49,747 nt of DNA from Ruminococcus sp. (GCA_017473775.1 JAFUJH010000003.1:1-49747), one strand, 5' to 3'. Shown: positions 25,812 through 33,811, numbered from the stretch's first letter. Numbers and translations: made by a program. The notes: a model not told the origin generated them from the letters alone.

Positions 25812-25840
25812 ATTATATTTCAGTACACTTATGTTGTCAA
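25812..25840 (-). promoter_or_regulatory. Consensus sigma-A promoter of the PqqD-like gene
   Basis: On the minus strand TTGACA (25840-25835), exactly 17 bases, then TATAAT (25817-25812): both hexamers are perfect. The -35 lies within an 11-base block (TTGTCAAGAAC on the plus strand) that recurs at 26140-26150. Confidence 0.85.
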
Positions 25841-25861
25841 GAACAATTGTAGGTGAATATG

Positions 25862-26074
25862 ATGAGAACTATTTTATCAGAGCGTTTGAGAGAATGCAGA
25901 AAAGCAAAGGGATATACACAAATTCAGGTTGCAACCCTGTGTGATATTACCGAAAAAACATACCAGAACTACGAGCTTATGTCCAGAGAACCTAAGCTTG
26001 AGATTCTTATCCGCATTGCAGATTTGTATGAGGTGTCTCTGGATTACCTCGTAGGAAGAACGAATAATAAGTAA
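25862..26074 (+). CDS. Small XRE-family regulator
   Basis: 70 aa from ATG 25862 (AGGTG 6 bases upstream; ATG 25859 and GTG 25853 are in the same frame but too close to that site). The whole protein is one Cro/C1-type HTH domain: LRECRKAKGYTQIQVATLCD, TEKTYQNYELMSREPKLEIL, then IADLYEVSLDYLVGR. It is divergent to the PqqD-like gene, with the promoter of that gene in the 117 bases between them, so it probably represses that promoter and its own. An 18-bp palindrome and a second leftward promoter lie just after its stop. Confidence 0.82.
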   Translation: MRTILSERLRECRKAKGYTQIQVATLCDITEKTYQNYELMSREPKLEILIRIADLYEVSLDYLVGRTNNK

Positions 26075-26093
26075 CTTATATTGAATTTTAGTG

Positions 26094-26146
26094 TTGCACC
26101 TATATAGGTGCATAAATATAATATCATCATAATATAATATTGTCAA
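26094..26146. promoter_or_regulatory. Overlapping divergent promoters around an 18-bp palindromic operator
   Basis: On the plus strand TTGCAC (26094-26099)-N17-TATAAT (26117-26122) reads toward the XRE gene at 26186. The perfect 18-bp palindrome TGCACCTATATAGGTGCA (26095-26112) covers its -35 and spacer. On the minus strand TTGACA (26146-26141)-N17-TATTAT (26123-26118) reads back over the first XRE gene. The core CCTATATA recurs within the identical 11-mer CTCCTATATAA at 26156-26166 and 25753-25763. A repressor bound to the palindrome would block the rightward promoter. Confidence 0.7.
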
Positions 26147-26185
26147 GAACTTTTGCTCCTATATAAGCACAAAAGGTGATTGACA

Positions 26186-26416
26186 ATGAATGTGGATATA
26201 GAAAAGAAGGTAGGCAGGAATATTCGCAATCTGCGGATTAAAGCCCACCTGTCGCAAGAGATGCTTTCTGAAAAGCTCCAGCTTGAGGGCTGTGATGTTA
26301 CAAGAAGTGCAGTTGCAAAAATTGAAGTCGGACAAAGGCATCTATATATTGATGAGTTGATTCTTATCAAGAAGATTCTGAATGTATCTTATGAGGATAT
26401 ATTCGTAATAGATTAG
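26186..26416 (+). CDS. Small XRE-family regulator
   Basis: 76 aa from ATG 26186 with AAAGGTGA 7 bases upstream. HTH of the Cro/C1 type: NIRNLRIKAHLSQEMLSEKL, then a DVTRSAVAKIEVGQRHL recognition part and ILIKKILNVSYEDIF. It belongs to the HTH type with an extended loop (LQLEGCDVTRS). The palindrome upstream overlaps its promoter, so it probably represses itself, or is repressed by the neighbouring XRE protein. Ends in TAG. Confidence 0.82.
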   Translation: MNVDIEKKVGRNIRNLRIKAHLSQEMLSEKLQLEGCDVTRSAVAKIEVGQRHLYIDELILIKKILNVSYEDIFVID

Positions 26417-26424
26417 CTTATATT

Positions 26425-26468
26425 ATAAAACGGCTCTGTTTCCTTTTTAGGTAACAGAGCCGTTTATT
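26425..26468. terminator. Bidirectional intrinsic terminator
   Basis: A perfect 13-bp stem (26428-26440 with 26453-26465) with a T-rich right side and an A-rich left side, between the plus-strand XRE gene and the minus-strand DHHW gene that ends at 26470. Confidence 0.85.
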
Positions 26469-26469
26469 C

Positions 26470-27570
26470 TTATTTAATTGTAATACTGTTGTTGAGGACG
26501 GATGTGCTGTAGATAAACAGTATGTCCTTACCCTCAAAGGTGATGAAGTTTTTGAGCATTTCGGGGGAGATGTAGCGGATATCCACCAAAGTTACCTTTG
26601 AATAGCCCTCGCACATAAGGGGTGCCAGTGAGCTTGTAAAGGAATCCCTGAAAATAATCAGCTCTTTGTCTGTTTCTGCCTTGGGGTTTTCTATTACAAG
26701 GAGAGACTTGGGCCCTGCAAGGTACATCTCATAGGGGTCGTTGCCTGTGAGTTTGTCTGTGTCATAAACAGGAATGTACGAGTCTGTCTCAAAGTCGTAT
26801 ACAGTGTAGCTCTGTGTGTATTCATTTTCAAGGTAGGTGACGGTGTCTGCCTTCAGGGGCAGTGCAGACTGACCTGAGTACACGCCATAGAAGGGGGTCT
26901 CCGCCTTAGTCTCGGTGTATTCACCCTTGAGGCTTACACCCATATTCTCAGCAAGATGCTGTGCAACAGGCAGGATTTCCTCCTGCTTCCAGTGGGAGTC
27001 TGTGGTGTAATAGTCAGACAAGGTGAGCTTGTCTGTTATATCAATGTACTGAGCATAGGGCATATTCTCTGTAACCTTGTTAATCATAGCGTTGTAATCT
27101 ATGGCAGGGTAGTTATTCTTCTGTGATAAAAAGAAGTTTTTATCGGGAATTACAGAGAGGTATACATTGCCTGCGTTGCCCTCAAGGTATGTGTCGTATA
27201 CATACTGAAAGCGGTCTGTAGCGTAATTTATTGAGTCCTCGTTGAGGGGGTACTCAAGCTTTGAGGCGTGACCCTCTGCAATAAAGATGTCGTTGCTGTC
27301 CTGCTGATTGAATACATAGAAAGCTGTCAGTGACTTGAGTGTACGGAAGTTGTCCCTCAGCGGAAACTGGTCCAGAGTGTAGGACTCAAAGCTTGTCATA
27401 AACTCACCTGACAGGATTGTATCTGCAGACAGGGTGGGGAATTTTGCAAGGGGTCTGCGCTCGCTTTTTGATATCTCTCCGTCGGGAGCAATAAGTCCCC
27501 AGATAAGGAAACCAAAGATAAATACTGTACACAGACCTACGAGGACAAAATTTTTGATTTTTGCTGACAT
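26470..27570 (-). CDS. DHHW/AlgX-like SGNH-type protein for polymer O-acetylation
   Basis: 366 aa; ATG 27570 with AGGAGGG upstream. One N-terminal membrane helix (NFVLVGLCTVFIFGFLIWGL), then an exported domain. It has the family layout: ERRPLAKFPTL after the helix, LDQFPLRDNFRTLKSL, IPDKNFFLS, and the motif YYTTDSHWKQEEI with the Asp-Ser-His-Trp core. Proteins of this DHHW/AlgX/AlgJ group work with an MBOAT acyltransferase to place acetyl groups on exported polysaccharide. The MBOAT gene lies 14 bases upstream in the same direction. The acceptor polymer is unknown. Confidence 0.85.
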   Translation of the reverse strand: MSAKIKNFVLVGLCTVFIFGFLIWGLIAPDGEISKSERRPLAKFPTLSADTILSGEFMTSFESYTLDQFPLRDNFRTLKSLTAFYVFNQQDSNDIFIAEGHASKLEYPLNEDSINYATDRFQYVYDTYLEGNAGNVYLSVIPDKNFFLSQKNNYPAIDYNAMINKVTENMPYAQYIDITDKLTLSDYYTTDSHWKQEEILPVAQHLAENMGVSLKGEYTETKAETPFYGVYSGQSALPLKADTVTYLENEYTQSYTVYDFETDSYIPVYDTDKLTGNDPYEMYLAGPKSLLVIENPKAETDKELIIFRDSFTSSLAPLMCEGYSKVTLVDIRYISPEMLKNFITFEGKDILFIYSTSVLNNSITIK

Positions 27571-27584
27571 TATAACATCCCTCC

Positions 27585-28985
27585 TCAGAATCTGAAGTAA
27601 AGAAACGGATTGAAAGAGCCGTCAATAAGAAACGCCGTGCATACTGTAAGCAGACCTACAAGGCACACAGGCTCTAAGATGTTCACAACTATTGTGCCTG
27701 CTTTGAGGGTCTTTGCTTTGTTCACAAGGTATGCGGGCAGGGGAGTGGAGCCTACTGCACCGATAACAAGAATAACCGCGTAGGATTTAAGGTAATATAC
27801 AGCCTCGGTGGATATAAGGGGGATACCTCCTGCGCCGAGCATTGCACCGATGTTGTGGAATGCATCGGCAATACTCAGAGAGTCAAAGAGCACAAAGCTG
27901 AGGATTACAAAGAACATTACATAAATGTGGTTAAGAACCTTGAGTTTCTTGAGCACTTTCAGCAGGAAAAGTTTTTCTATAATAAGGAGAACTGCAAACA
28001 TAAGTCCCCAGAGTATGAAGTTCCATGCGGCGCCGTGCCAGAAGCCTGTTGCCATCCATACTACAAGGATGTTGAACAGATGACGGGGAGTGGATACGCG
28101 ATTGCCGCCCATGGGGATGTACAGGTAGTCTCTGAACCAAGAGCCTAAGGAGATGTGCCAGCGTCTCCAGAACTCGGTGATACTGCCTGAGATGTAGGGG
28201 TAGTTGAAGTTCTCGATAAAGTCAAAGCCAAAGATTTTTCCCAGACCGATTGCCATATCGCTGTAGCCTGAGAAGTCAAAGTAAATGTGGAACAGGTATG
28301 CAAAGGCATACATCCAGTAGAAAAGCACCGACTTGTCGTCAGATGCCTTGAAGGTTGCCACAAGCTCACCTAAGATATTTGCAATGAGGATTTTTTTAGC
28401 AAGTCCCAGTACAAAGCGTCTGATACCCTCAGCACACTTCTCAAAGCTGTGGGAACGCTCCTCAAGCTGCAGAGCAATGTCAGAGTATCTGACAATGGGA
28501 CCTGCAATAAGCTGAGGGAACATTGCGATATAAGCCGCAAGATTAATGAGGTTTCTCTGAGCCGCTACATCCTTGCGGTAAACATCCACAGTGTAGCTCA
28601 GAATCTGGAAGGTGTAGAAGCTGATTCCTATAGGAAGTGCAATCCCTAAAAGAGGAACAGACATTCCTGTTAAGGCGTTGAAGTTAGTAATAAAGAAGTC
28701 TGCATATTTGCAGTAGCCTAAAAGCCCCAGAGAGAAAATAACAGAAGCGGCCAAAAACACTTTTGACCGCTTCGTGCCTTGGTGTTTTTCTATGAGAAGT
28801 CCGAATATATATCCTTGTAATATAGAAACAAGCATAAAGACTAAGAATCTGGGCTCACCCCAGCCGTAGAAAAACAGGCTTGAGAGGAGCAAAACCAAAT
28901 TCTTCAGCTTCTTGGGTACTGCAAAATAAAGCAGTATTACGATTGGTAAAAAGTAAAACAGGAAGGGAATACTTGAGAATAACAT
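27585..28985 (-). CDS. MBOAT family O-acyltransferase (AlgI/DltB type)
   Basis: 466 aa; ATG 28985, with GGAG upstream. Multi-pass membrane protein. Family motifs: NFNYPYISGSITEFWRRWHI, then SLGSWFRDYLYIPMGG, and the catalytic His in WMATGFWHGAAWNFILWG. MBOAT proteins of this kind move an acetyl group across the membrane for O-acetylation of alginate-like polysaccharide, wall polymers or D-alanylation. Pairing with a DHHW/AlgX-like protein, and no dlt genes, favours polysaccharide or wall acetylation over D-alanylation. The lipoprotein gene lies 48 bases upstream without a visible terminator. Confidence 0.92.
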   Translation of the reverse strand: MLFSSIPFLFYFLPIVILLYFAVPKKLKNLVLLLSSLFFYGWGEPRFLVFMLVSILQGYIFGLLIEKHQGTKRSKVFLAASVIFSLGLLGYCKYADFFITNFNALTGMSVPLLGIALPIGISFYTFQILSYTVDVYRKDVAAQRNLINLAAYIAMFPQLIAGPIVRYSDIALQLEERSHSFEKCAEGIRRFVLGLAKKILIANILGELVATFKASDDKSVLFYWMYAFAYLFHIYFDFSGYSDMAIGLGKIFGFDFIENFNYPYISGSITEFWRRWHISLGSWFRDYLYIPMGGNRVSTPRHLFNILVVWMATGFWHGAAWNFILWGLMFAVLLIIEKLFLLKVLKKLKVLNHIYVMFFVILSFVLFDSLSIADAFHNIGAMLGAGGIPLISTEAVYYLKSYAVILVIGAVGSTPLPAYLVNKAKTLKAGTIVVNILEPVCLVGLLTVCTAFLIDGSFNPFLYFRF

Positions 28986-29033
28986 AGTTTTGCTCCGCTC
29001 TTGAATTTTTAGTTAGTTGTTATTGGTGGCAGC

Positions 29034-29609
29034 TTATGATACGAGGGACTCCTCGCATACTACAGTTGCCTGTGTGTAGGATGTTGTGAGCTTTGCTGTG
29101 AAGTTGTCAACAATCTCACCGTTGCCGAAGTAAGAAACAAGGTAATCCTCAACAGCTACGATAACCAGCTTGTCGGGGAAGCCGCACATCCACTGTCTGC
29201 CGGTGATGTTTGTCTTGAGCTCAGAAACAACAGTGTCCTTGTCAGCAGCGTTTACAAGGTGATATGCACCGCAGGTGAAGGTGTTAGCGTTCATCATGTG
29301 CATAAGGGAAGCTGCGCTGTCAATCTTAGAGACAGATGCTGCAGGGAAACCGAGAGTAGCGTCAAGAGCCTCTGTGTCTGCAAGACCGTATACGCCGGGG
29401 CCTTCCATATTCATATTCTCCTCTGTCATATCGCCTCCTGCTGCAGGGAACTTCTCGTCCTCAGCGTAGGTTGCCCATACAGTGTTGAGAATCTCAACAG
29501 GGGATGCGATTGTGGATGTGGGCTCGGTTGTTGTGCCTGTGTTGCCGCCGCATGCTACCAGAGAGAGCATGAGCATTGCTGCCATAAGTACTGCGAAAAT
29601 TCTTTTCAT
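29034..29609 (-). CDS. Exported lipoprotein of unknown function
   Basis: 191 aa; ATG 29609 with AAAGGAG. Signal peptide with lipobox LSLVACGG (Cys at about residue 20), a Thr/Ser-rich linker, then about 150 residues that begin VEILNTVWATYAEDEKFP and contain two Cys (TFTCGAY, RQWMCGFPDK). I recall similar unnamed lipoproteins in related Clostridia, but no proven function. It lies between the sigma/anti-sigma pair and the O-acyltransferase genes, all on one strand with short gaps, so it may be part of the same envelope response. Confidence 0.8.
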   Translation of the reverse strand: MKRIFAVLMAAMLMLSLVACGGNTGTTTEPTSTIASPVEILNTVWATYAEDEKFPAAGGDMTEENMNMEGPGVYGLADTEALDATLGFPAASVSKIDSAASLMHMMNANTFTCGAYHLVNAADKDTVVSELKTNITGRQWMCGFPDKLVIVAVEDYLVSYFGNGEIVDNFTAKLTTSYTQATVVCEESLVS

Positions 29610-29648
29610 GATGTGTTTCTCCTTTGTTTTAAAAAAATTTTTATATTT

Positions 29649-30194
29649 TTATTTTTCAATAAAAATCATCCAGTTGTTCTGAGTCTCGTCGAATTCAAGG
29701 TTGAGAATCAGCGTGTCCTTACCCGTGAGTGTCAGGGTGTAGACTTTGTCGGTGTGAGGCTCCTCAATTATCCAGACAAGATTTACATCCTCTTGTGCTG
29801 TGTACGAGTCCCCTGAGTGAATCAGGCTGTCTGTGCCTTTGTGGTATATATCTATGGCACCCTGAGAGCAGGTGATTGTTGTCTGAGCTGAGAGCTTCAG
29901 CTCAAGGGGCAGGGTCAGTGCCATATTCAGAGACCTTTGTGAGCTTGATGCAAGGGACAGAGGCGAGGTAACCGCACAGGGGGTAGAGGTTATTTTGTCA
30001 GAATACATATAAACCTGTGTGCCTTTTGGTGACAGGGCAAACACTGCTGTGAATATAAGCACCAGACAAACCGCTACAGCACCGATGCTGTACAATGGGC
30101 GGAAGTTTCGCTTTTTGCTTTTTGCACTGTGTGCATCAATAATGAGCCGGTCGTCAATGCCTGTTATCGCCTTTGCCATTACTTCATTTGCCAT
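29649..30194 (-). CDS. Single-helix anti-sigma-like membrane protein
   Basis: 181 aa from ATG 30194 (AAGGAGG 8-9 bases upstream, inside the end of the sigma gene); ATG 30200 is too close to that site. Residues 1-35 are cytoplasmic (MAKAITGIDDRLIIDAHSAK, SKKRN), one membrane helix follows (YSIGAVAVCLVLIFTAVFAL), then an exported beta-rich domain of about 120 residues. There is no zf-HC2 zinc finger. The cytoplasmic part matches that of the serpin-bearing protein at 474-1916, so the two form a family with a shared sigma-binding end and different outside sensor domains. It overlaps the sigma gene by 11 bases. Anti-sigma activity is inferred from context. Confidence 0.75.
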   Translation of the reverse strand: MANEVMAKAITGIDDRLIIDAHSAKSKKRNFRPLYSIGAVAVCLVLIFTAVFALSPKGTQVYMYSDKITSTPCAVTSPLSLASSSQRSLNMALTLPLELKLSAQTTITCSQGAIDIYHKGTDSLIHSGDSYTAQEDVNLVWIIEEPHTDKVYTLTLTGKDTLILNLEFDETQNNWMIFIEK

Positions 30195-30750
30195 AATCAT
30201 ATCCCTCCTTCAACAGGTAGTCTCTCAGCTTCTCTCTTGTCCTCATTAGCATGGATTTTACCTTGCTCTGACTGAAGCTGAATCTTTGTGCAATGTCCTC
30301 TATGCTGTCGCAGTAGAAGTACCTGCACACAAATACATTTCTTGCGTCCTCCTTCTGAGTATAGAGAAAATCTGAGATACATCGGCTCAGCTGAGCCATC
30401 TCTGCTTCGTCCTCGATGTTTACACCCGAGGGAGTGTACAGGTCAAGCTCATCAAGTGAGACACTTGTGCTGTCAGCACTACGCTTTTGTGCATTTCTTG
30501 CCTTCAGCTTGTTAAGTGCCAGATTGCGTGCAAGCTTGCCCAGATATGCCATCAGGGAGTCGGGCCGTGCAGGGGGGATTGACTTCCACGCCTGCATATA
30601 GGTATCATTGACATTCTCGTCAGAGTCAGACAGGTCGGACAGAATATTGTAGGATATTTTCATACAGTATGAGCCGTATTTTTTCGCGGTGGTTTCAATT
30701 GCTTTTTCGTTGCGTTGCCAATATAGCTCAATGATTTTACTATCGTCCAT
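30184..30750 (-). CDS. ECF-like sigma-70 family RNA polymerase sigma factor
   Basis: 188 aa from ATG 30750 (AAGGAG 6 bases upstream); nine more codons upstream are in frame but lack a ribosome binding site. It is the paralog of the sigma at 1913-2470: both start with DDxxIxELYWQRxExAIE and share a VNDTYMQAWKSIPP-type region 2 and a C-terminal HTH (CDSIEDIAQRFSFSQSKVKS). It is the first gene of a possible five-gene minus-strand operon (sigma, anti-sigma-like protein, lipoprotein, MBOAT, DHHW). It may control its own promoter at 30785-30809. Confidence 0.9.
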   Translation of the reverse strand: MDDSKIIELYWQRNEKAIETTAKKYGSYCMKISYNILSDLSDSDENVNDTYMQAWKSIPPARPDSLMAYLGKLARNLALNKLKARNAQKRSADSTSVSLDELDLYTPSGVNIEDEAEMAQLSRCISDFLYTQKEDARNVFVCRYFYCDSIEDIAQRFSFSQSKVKSMLMRTREKLRDYLLKEGYDYGK

Positions 30751-30784
30751 TGTGTGCTCCTTATATTCATCCGTCACTATTAAT

Positions 30785-30809
30785 GACAGCGTTAAAATTA
30801 TTTGGTTGC
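30785..30809 (-). promoter_or_regulatory. Candidate sigma-autoregulated promoter of the second sigma operon
   Basis: Minus strand GCAACC (30809-30804), 15 bases, TGTC (30788-30785), 35 bases before the ATG. It parallels the site at 2515-2539 before the paralogous sigma gene. ECF-type; by-eye evidence only. Confidence 0.45.
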
Positions 30810-30944
30810 GTTTTTTTGCAAAAAATTTGTATATTTTTATTTTACCATAATATGTGCAGGTTTAATAGTATAACTTATGCTGACAAAGAGAAATTTCCTG
30901 TTGTATCAAAGCGAAATCCGTGGTACAATACTGGCGGTGATTTT

Positions 30945-31871
30945 ATGATATTTACAACTACGGTGTCCTCTGTGGCACTTCTGCTGATGTATGCAGTACC
31001 GGGCTTTCTGCTTATGAAGTCAAAGCTTGTGAGCAAGGACTCAATCTCTGCTTTTGCTAAGGTGCTGTTGTATGTATGTCAGCCCTGTCTGACCTTCTAC
31101 TCCTTTGACAAGGCTGATTTCTCTCCTGATTTGCTTGGGAATCTGGGAATATTCTTCCTTGTAGCGCTTATAGGTCAGCTTGGGCTTTTGATGCTGTTCT
31201 ACTTCATTTTCAGAAAACGCAGTACAGAGGATGTGCGGTATAGGGTGTATAACACAGCTATGGTGCTGGGTAATTGCGGATTCTTCGGAATCCCTGTGGT
31301 TGAAAGGTTATTCCCTGAAAGGTCTGACGCGGCGGTGTACTGCCTTGTGTTTACACTTGCAATGAATCTGCTGTGCTGGACTCTGGTGCTGTATATATTT
31401 ACAAAGGATAAAAAGTACATACAGGCTAAGCGGCTTCTGCTTAATCCCTCAACTCTTTCATTCATTGCCGCCTTTGTGCTCTTTGTGCTGAGCATAAAGC
31501 TTCCCTCACTTTTGTCAGAGGCAGTGTCACTGGGAGGCAAAATATCAACTCCTCTGTGTATGACAATCCTTGGAATGAGGCTGGGCACAGCGGCGTTTAA
31601 GGAAATATTCTGCAATTTAAGGCAGTATGCCGTTATACTTATCAAGCAGATGGGAGTCCCTCTTGTGATATTTGCATTGGTGTACTTCCTGCCTGTGGAT
31701 GAGTTTATCAAACAGCTTTCCTTTATACTTTTCTGCTGTCCTGTAGCAAGCAATGTGCTGAATTACGCAGAGCTGGCAGGCAAAGGACAGGAGACAGCAG
31801 GCAGTTGTGTATTGCTCGGTACAATACTCAGCATAGCTACAATGCCTCTGATGATGCTGTTCCTTTCTTAA
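30945..31871 (+). CDS. AEC (auxin efflux carrier) family transporter
   Basis: 308 aa from ATG 30945 with GGCGGTGA about 5 bases upstream; the in-frame stretch before it has no family similarity. About ten membrane helices in two halves. Family features: the N-terminal helix with YAVPGFLLMK, NTAMVLGNCGFFGIPVVERL in the first half (Asn/Gly/Pro-rich crossover), and CCPVASNVLNYAELAG near the end. Family members export or import organic anions such as malate; the substrate is not predictable. It is divergent from the sigma operon and ends at a strong terminator. Confidence 0.88.
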   Translation: MIFTTTVSSVALLLMYAVPGFLLMKSKLVSKDSISAFAKVLLYVCQPCLTFYSFDKADFSPDLLGNLGIFFLVALIGQLGLLMLFYFIFRKRSTEDVRYRVYNTAMVLGNCGFFGIPVVERLFPERSDAAVYCLVFTLAMNLLCWTLVLYIFTKDKKYIQAKRLLLNPSTLSFIAAFVLFVLSIKLPSLLSEAVSLGGKISTPLCMTILGMRLGTAAFKEIFCNLRQYAVILIKQMGVPLVIFALVYFLPVDEFIKQLSFILFCCPVASNVLNYAELAGKGQETAGSCVLLGTILSIATMPLMMLFLS

Positions 31872-31889
31872 AACTGAAATGTAAAAGAC

Positions 31890-31917
31890 AACCCCTGTGA
31901 ATTTCACAGGGGTTTTA
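31890..31917. terminator. Intrinsic terminator between convergent genes
   Basis: A perfect 11-bp stem (31890-31900 with 31904-31914), 3-base loop, then TT after the stem. A-rich sequence on the left may let it serve the minus-strand dockerin gene too. Confidence 0.85.
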
Positions 31918-31932
31918 GTGTGTAATATAGGA

Positions 31933-33777
31933 TTATTCGTAAATATAATCTTTTTCTTTGATTATAGAGAACTTGATGTCTGTTTTAGCCTCGTCATGGC
32001 AGGCAACGCCGATATAGTAGGTCTCGCCTGCGTCCACATATCCGTACAGGGCAAAGTTGAGCTTGCCCTCCTGGTAGAAGATATCGTCCTCATAGGCAAT
32101 GTAATTGCCGTAGCTGTCATAAATGCTTATCCATGGGTCGCCGTTGCCCTCTGAGTAGAAGATAAGCTCATCTGCAGAGGCAGGAACAAATCTATAGATG
32201 ATTTCTCCGTCCTCGGCACTGATGTTGAGGGTTTTGGTATCTCCTACAAATATATCCTCAGCCTCGGGGATTTCAATGGGCTTGGGAGGCTCTGAGCCCG
32301 ACTGCAGGTGTTCTTCCTGTGTGCATGCAGAAACTGTGACAGTAATTGAGTGAAGAGCATTGGGTGCTATAATGGGACTGTAGATATAGTAGGTTTTGCC
32401 TTCTTCCAGATAAGCAGTTACATAGTCAGTGCCTGATTTTTCAAAAACCATGGTTTTGGTACCTAGAATACTGTTTTCGTCATAGTTCAGTACTCTTTTG
32501 TCACATACCGTAAGGTTCATAGTTAAGGGGTCAGAGGTTGTTGTTGTGAAAGAGGTTGCTACTGAGAATTTGAAGTATCCGTTGTAAGCAGGGGTAAAGT
32601 CGAAAACCTTGTTGCTGTAATTTCCTGTTCCCCAATAGTCTTGCATATTAAGGTAATCGTAAGATTCTGTGGTTATAACGGCAGGAGTATTGTACTCAAG
32701 GTGGGTGCTGTTTTTTAGAAGGTGATGTGTCATGGTGTCAAGGCTCAATGTGATTGAGATATCTACACCTGCATAAGCAAGTACATAGTAATACTCGTCT
32801 TCTTTCAGATGGGAAGCATCAAGTATAACGGAGGCTTTTTCCTCAGCTTCACCAAAAAATCCCAGACATTCAAGATCTTCAGAGAAGATATAGACATACA
32901 GATTTTCTTCTGCGACTGCTTTGAAGATGAGAGCGTCATCTGTATCTGTATCGTTCCTGATTTTGTACACCTTCATAATATCATCCTTGCTTGTGGATTT
33001 ATGTATGAAGGTTTCGCCTGTCAGTAGCGGCATAGCAGATTCTTTATCGATTTTTAGAAAATCCTTGGCAACACTTATGGTGATTTCCTGATCAGAATAA
33101 CCGGCGTCACCTGTTGTGTAAATGAGAATTTTGTATGTTCCGCAATCAAGGTGTTTCAGAAACATGGGACCTGAGCCAAAAGGAAATCTTTCAGCAAAAG
33201 ATCTGCTGAATCCTGTAGTAATATAGTATCCGTTTTCATCACACAGAATTGCCTGAAGTTGTGCTTTCGACCCGAAACCGTAGCCGATGTAATACAAATC
33301 TGGTTCTGTGATGGTGAATTCAATTTCTGCATAACCCGAACCTGAACAGGAGTAGGTTGTTTTTTTGCTACCCTCGGGGATAGTATACTTTGTGAAAACA
33401 GGGAAGAAGGCTTCTACCCCTGCAATGTACTTCTGAATTGCGGTGGCATCGTTGATGGTTATGTAGAGGTCACCTGTAACATCTGCAAGGTACATTGCCT
33501 CCTGCTCCATTGTCACAAGCTGAGCAATTGCTTTCTGGATAAGGGTGGCATCCTTGATTGTAACGGTGTCGTCCATATCTGCGTCTCCGTACAGAGTGTA
33601 GAACACCTCCAGCGGCTCATCGTAGCAAGGCTCAAAGTAATCGCCTATGGGAGCCGTGTCTGTCTTGACCGAGAGGGGAGCTAATGTGTCAACTGATGCG
33701 GCACTTGCGGGCATAGCCCCTGCAAATGCGGCTATACTCAGTAACATAGCAAGTAAAAATGCAAAAGCTTTCTTCAT
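31933..33777 (-). CDS. Secreted protein with N-terminal type I dockerin
   Basis: 614 aa; ATG 33777 with AGGAGG upstream. Signal peptide (1 to about 27, ...PASAAS). A type I dockerin lies at about 63-122: GDADMDDTVTIKDATLIQK and, after a linker, GDLYITINDATAIQKYIAG. Each half is a calcium-binding loop plus helix. The remaining 490 residues are beta-rich, with no catalytic motif that I can see; repeated patterns of the FDFTPAYNGYFKFSVATS and IIYRFVPASADELIFYSEG kind resemble bacterial pre-peptidase C-terminal-like (PPC) sandwich domains, which bind proteins or sugars. A dockerin at the N-terminus is less common than at the C-terminus. Dockerins bind cohesins on a scaffoldin, so it is probably part of a cellulosome- or amylosome-like complex; no cohesin gene is in the window. 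Confidence 0.85.
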   Translation of the reverse strand: MKKAFAFLLAMLLSIAAFAGAMPASAASVDTLAPLSVKTDTAPIGDYFEPCYDEPLEVFYTLYGDADMDDTVTIKDATLIQKAIAQLVTMEQEAMYLADVTGDLYITINDATAIQKYIAGVEAFFPVFTKYTIPEGSKKTTYSCSGSGYAEIEFTITEPDLYYIGYGFGSKAQLQAILCDENGYYITTGFSRSFAERFPFGSGPMFLKHLDCGTYKILIYTTGDAGYSDQEITISVAKDFLKIDKESAMPLLTGETFIHKSTSKDDIMKVYKIRNDTDTDDALIFKAVAEENLYVYIFSEDLECLGFFGEAEEKASVILDASHLKEDEYYYVLAYAGVDISITLSLDTMTHHLLKNSTHLEYNTPAVITTESYDYLNMQDYWGTGNYSNKVFDFTPAYNGYFKFSVATSFTTTTSDPLTMNLTVCDKRVLNYDENSILGTKTMVFEKSGTDYVTAYLEEGKTYYIYSPIIAPNALHSITVTVSACTQEEHLQSGSEPPKPIEIPEAEDIFVGDTKTLNISAEDGEIIYRFVPASADELIFYSEGNGDPWISIYDSYGNYIAYEDDIFYQEGKLNFALYGYVDAGETYYIGVACHDEAKTDIKFSIIKEKDYIYE

Positions 33778-33811
33778 AATATTACCTCCTGTGAGTGATT
33801 TCTATATTATT

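Noticed and set aside
21029-26416. Genome-wide recoding of TAG as a sense codon
   Set aside because: Two genes (ending 21031 and 26416) use TAG as a plausible stop, with only 3-15 non-conserved codons to the next stop; one internal TAG is not enough to claim recoding.
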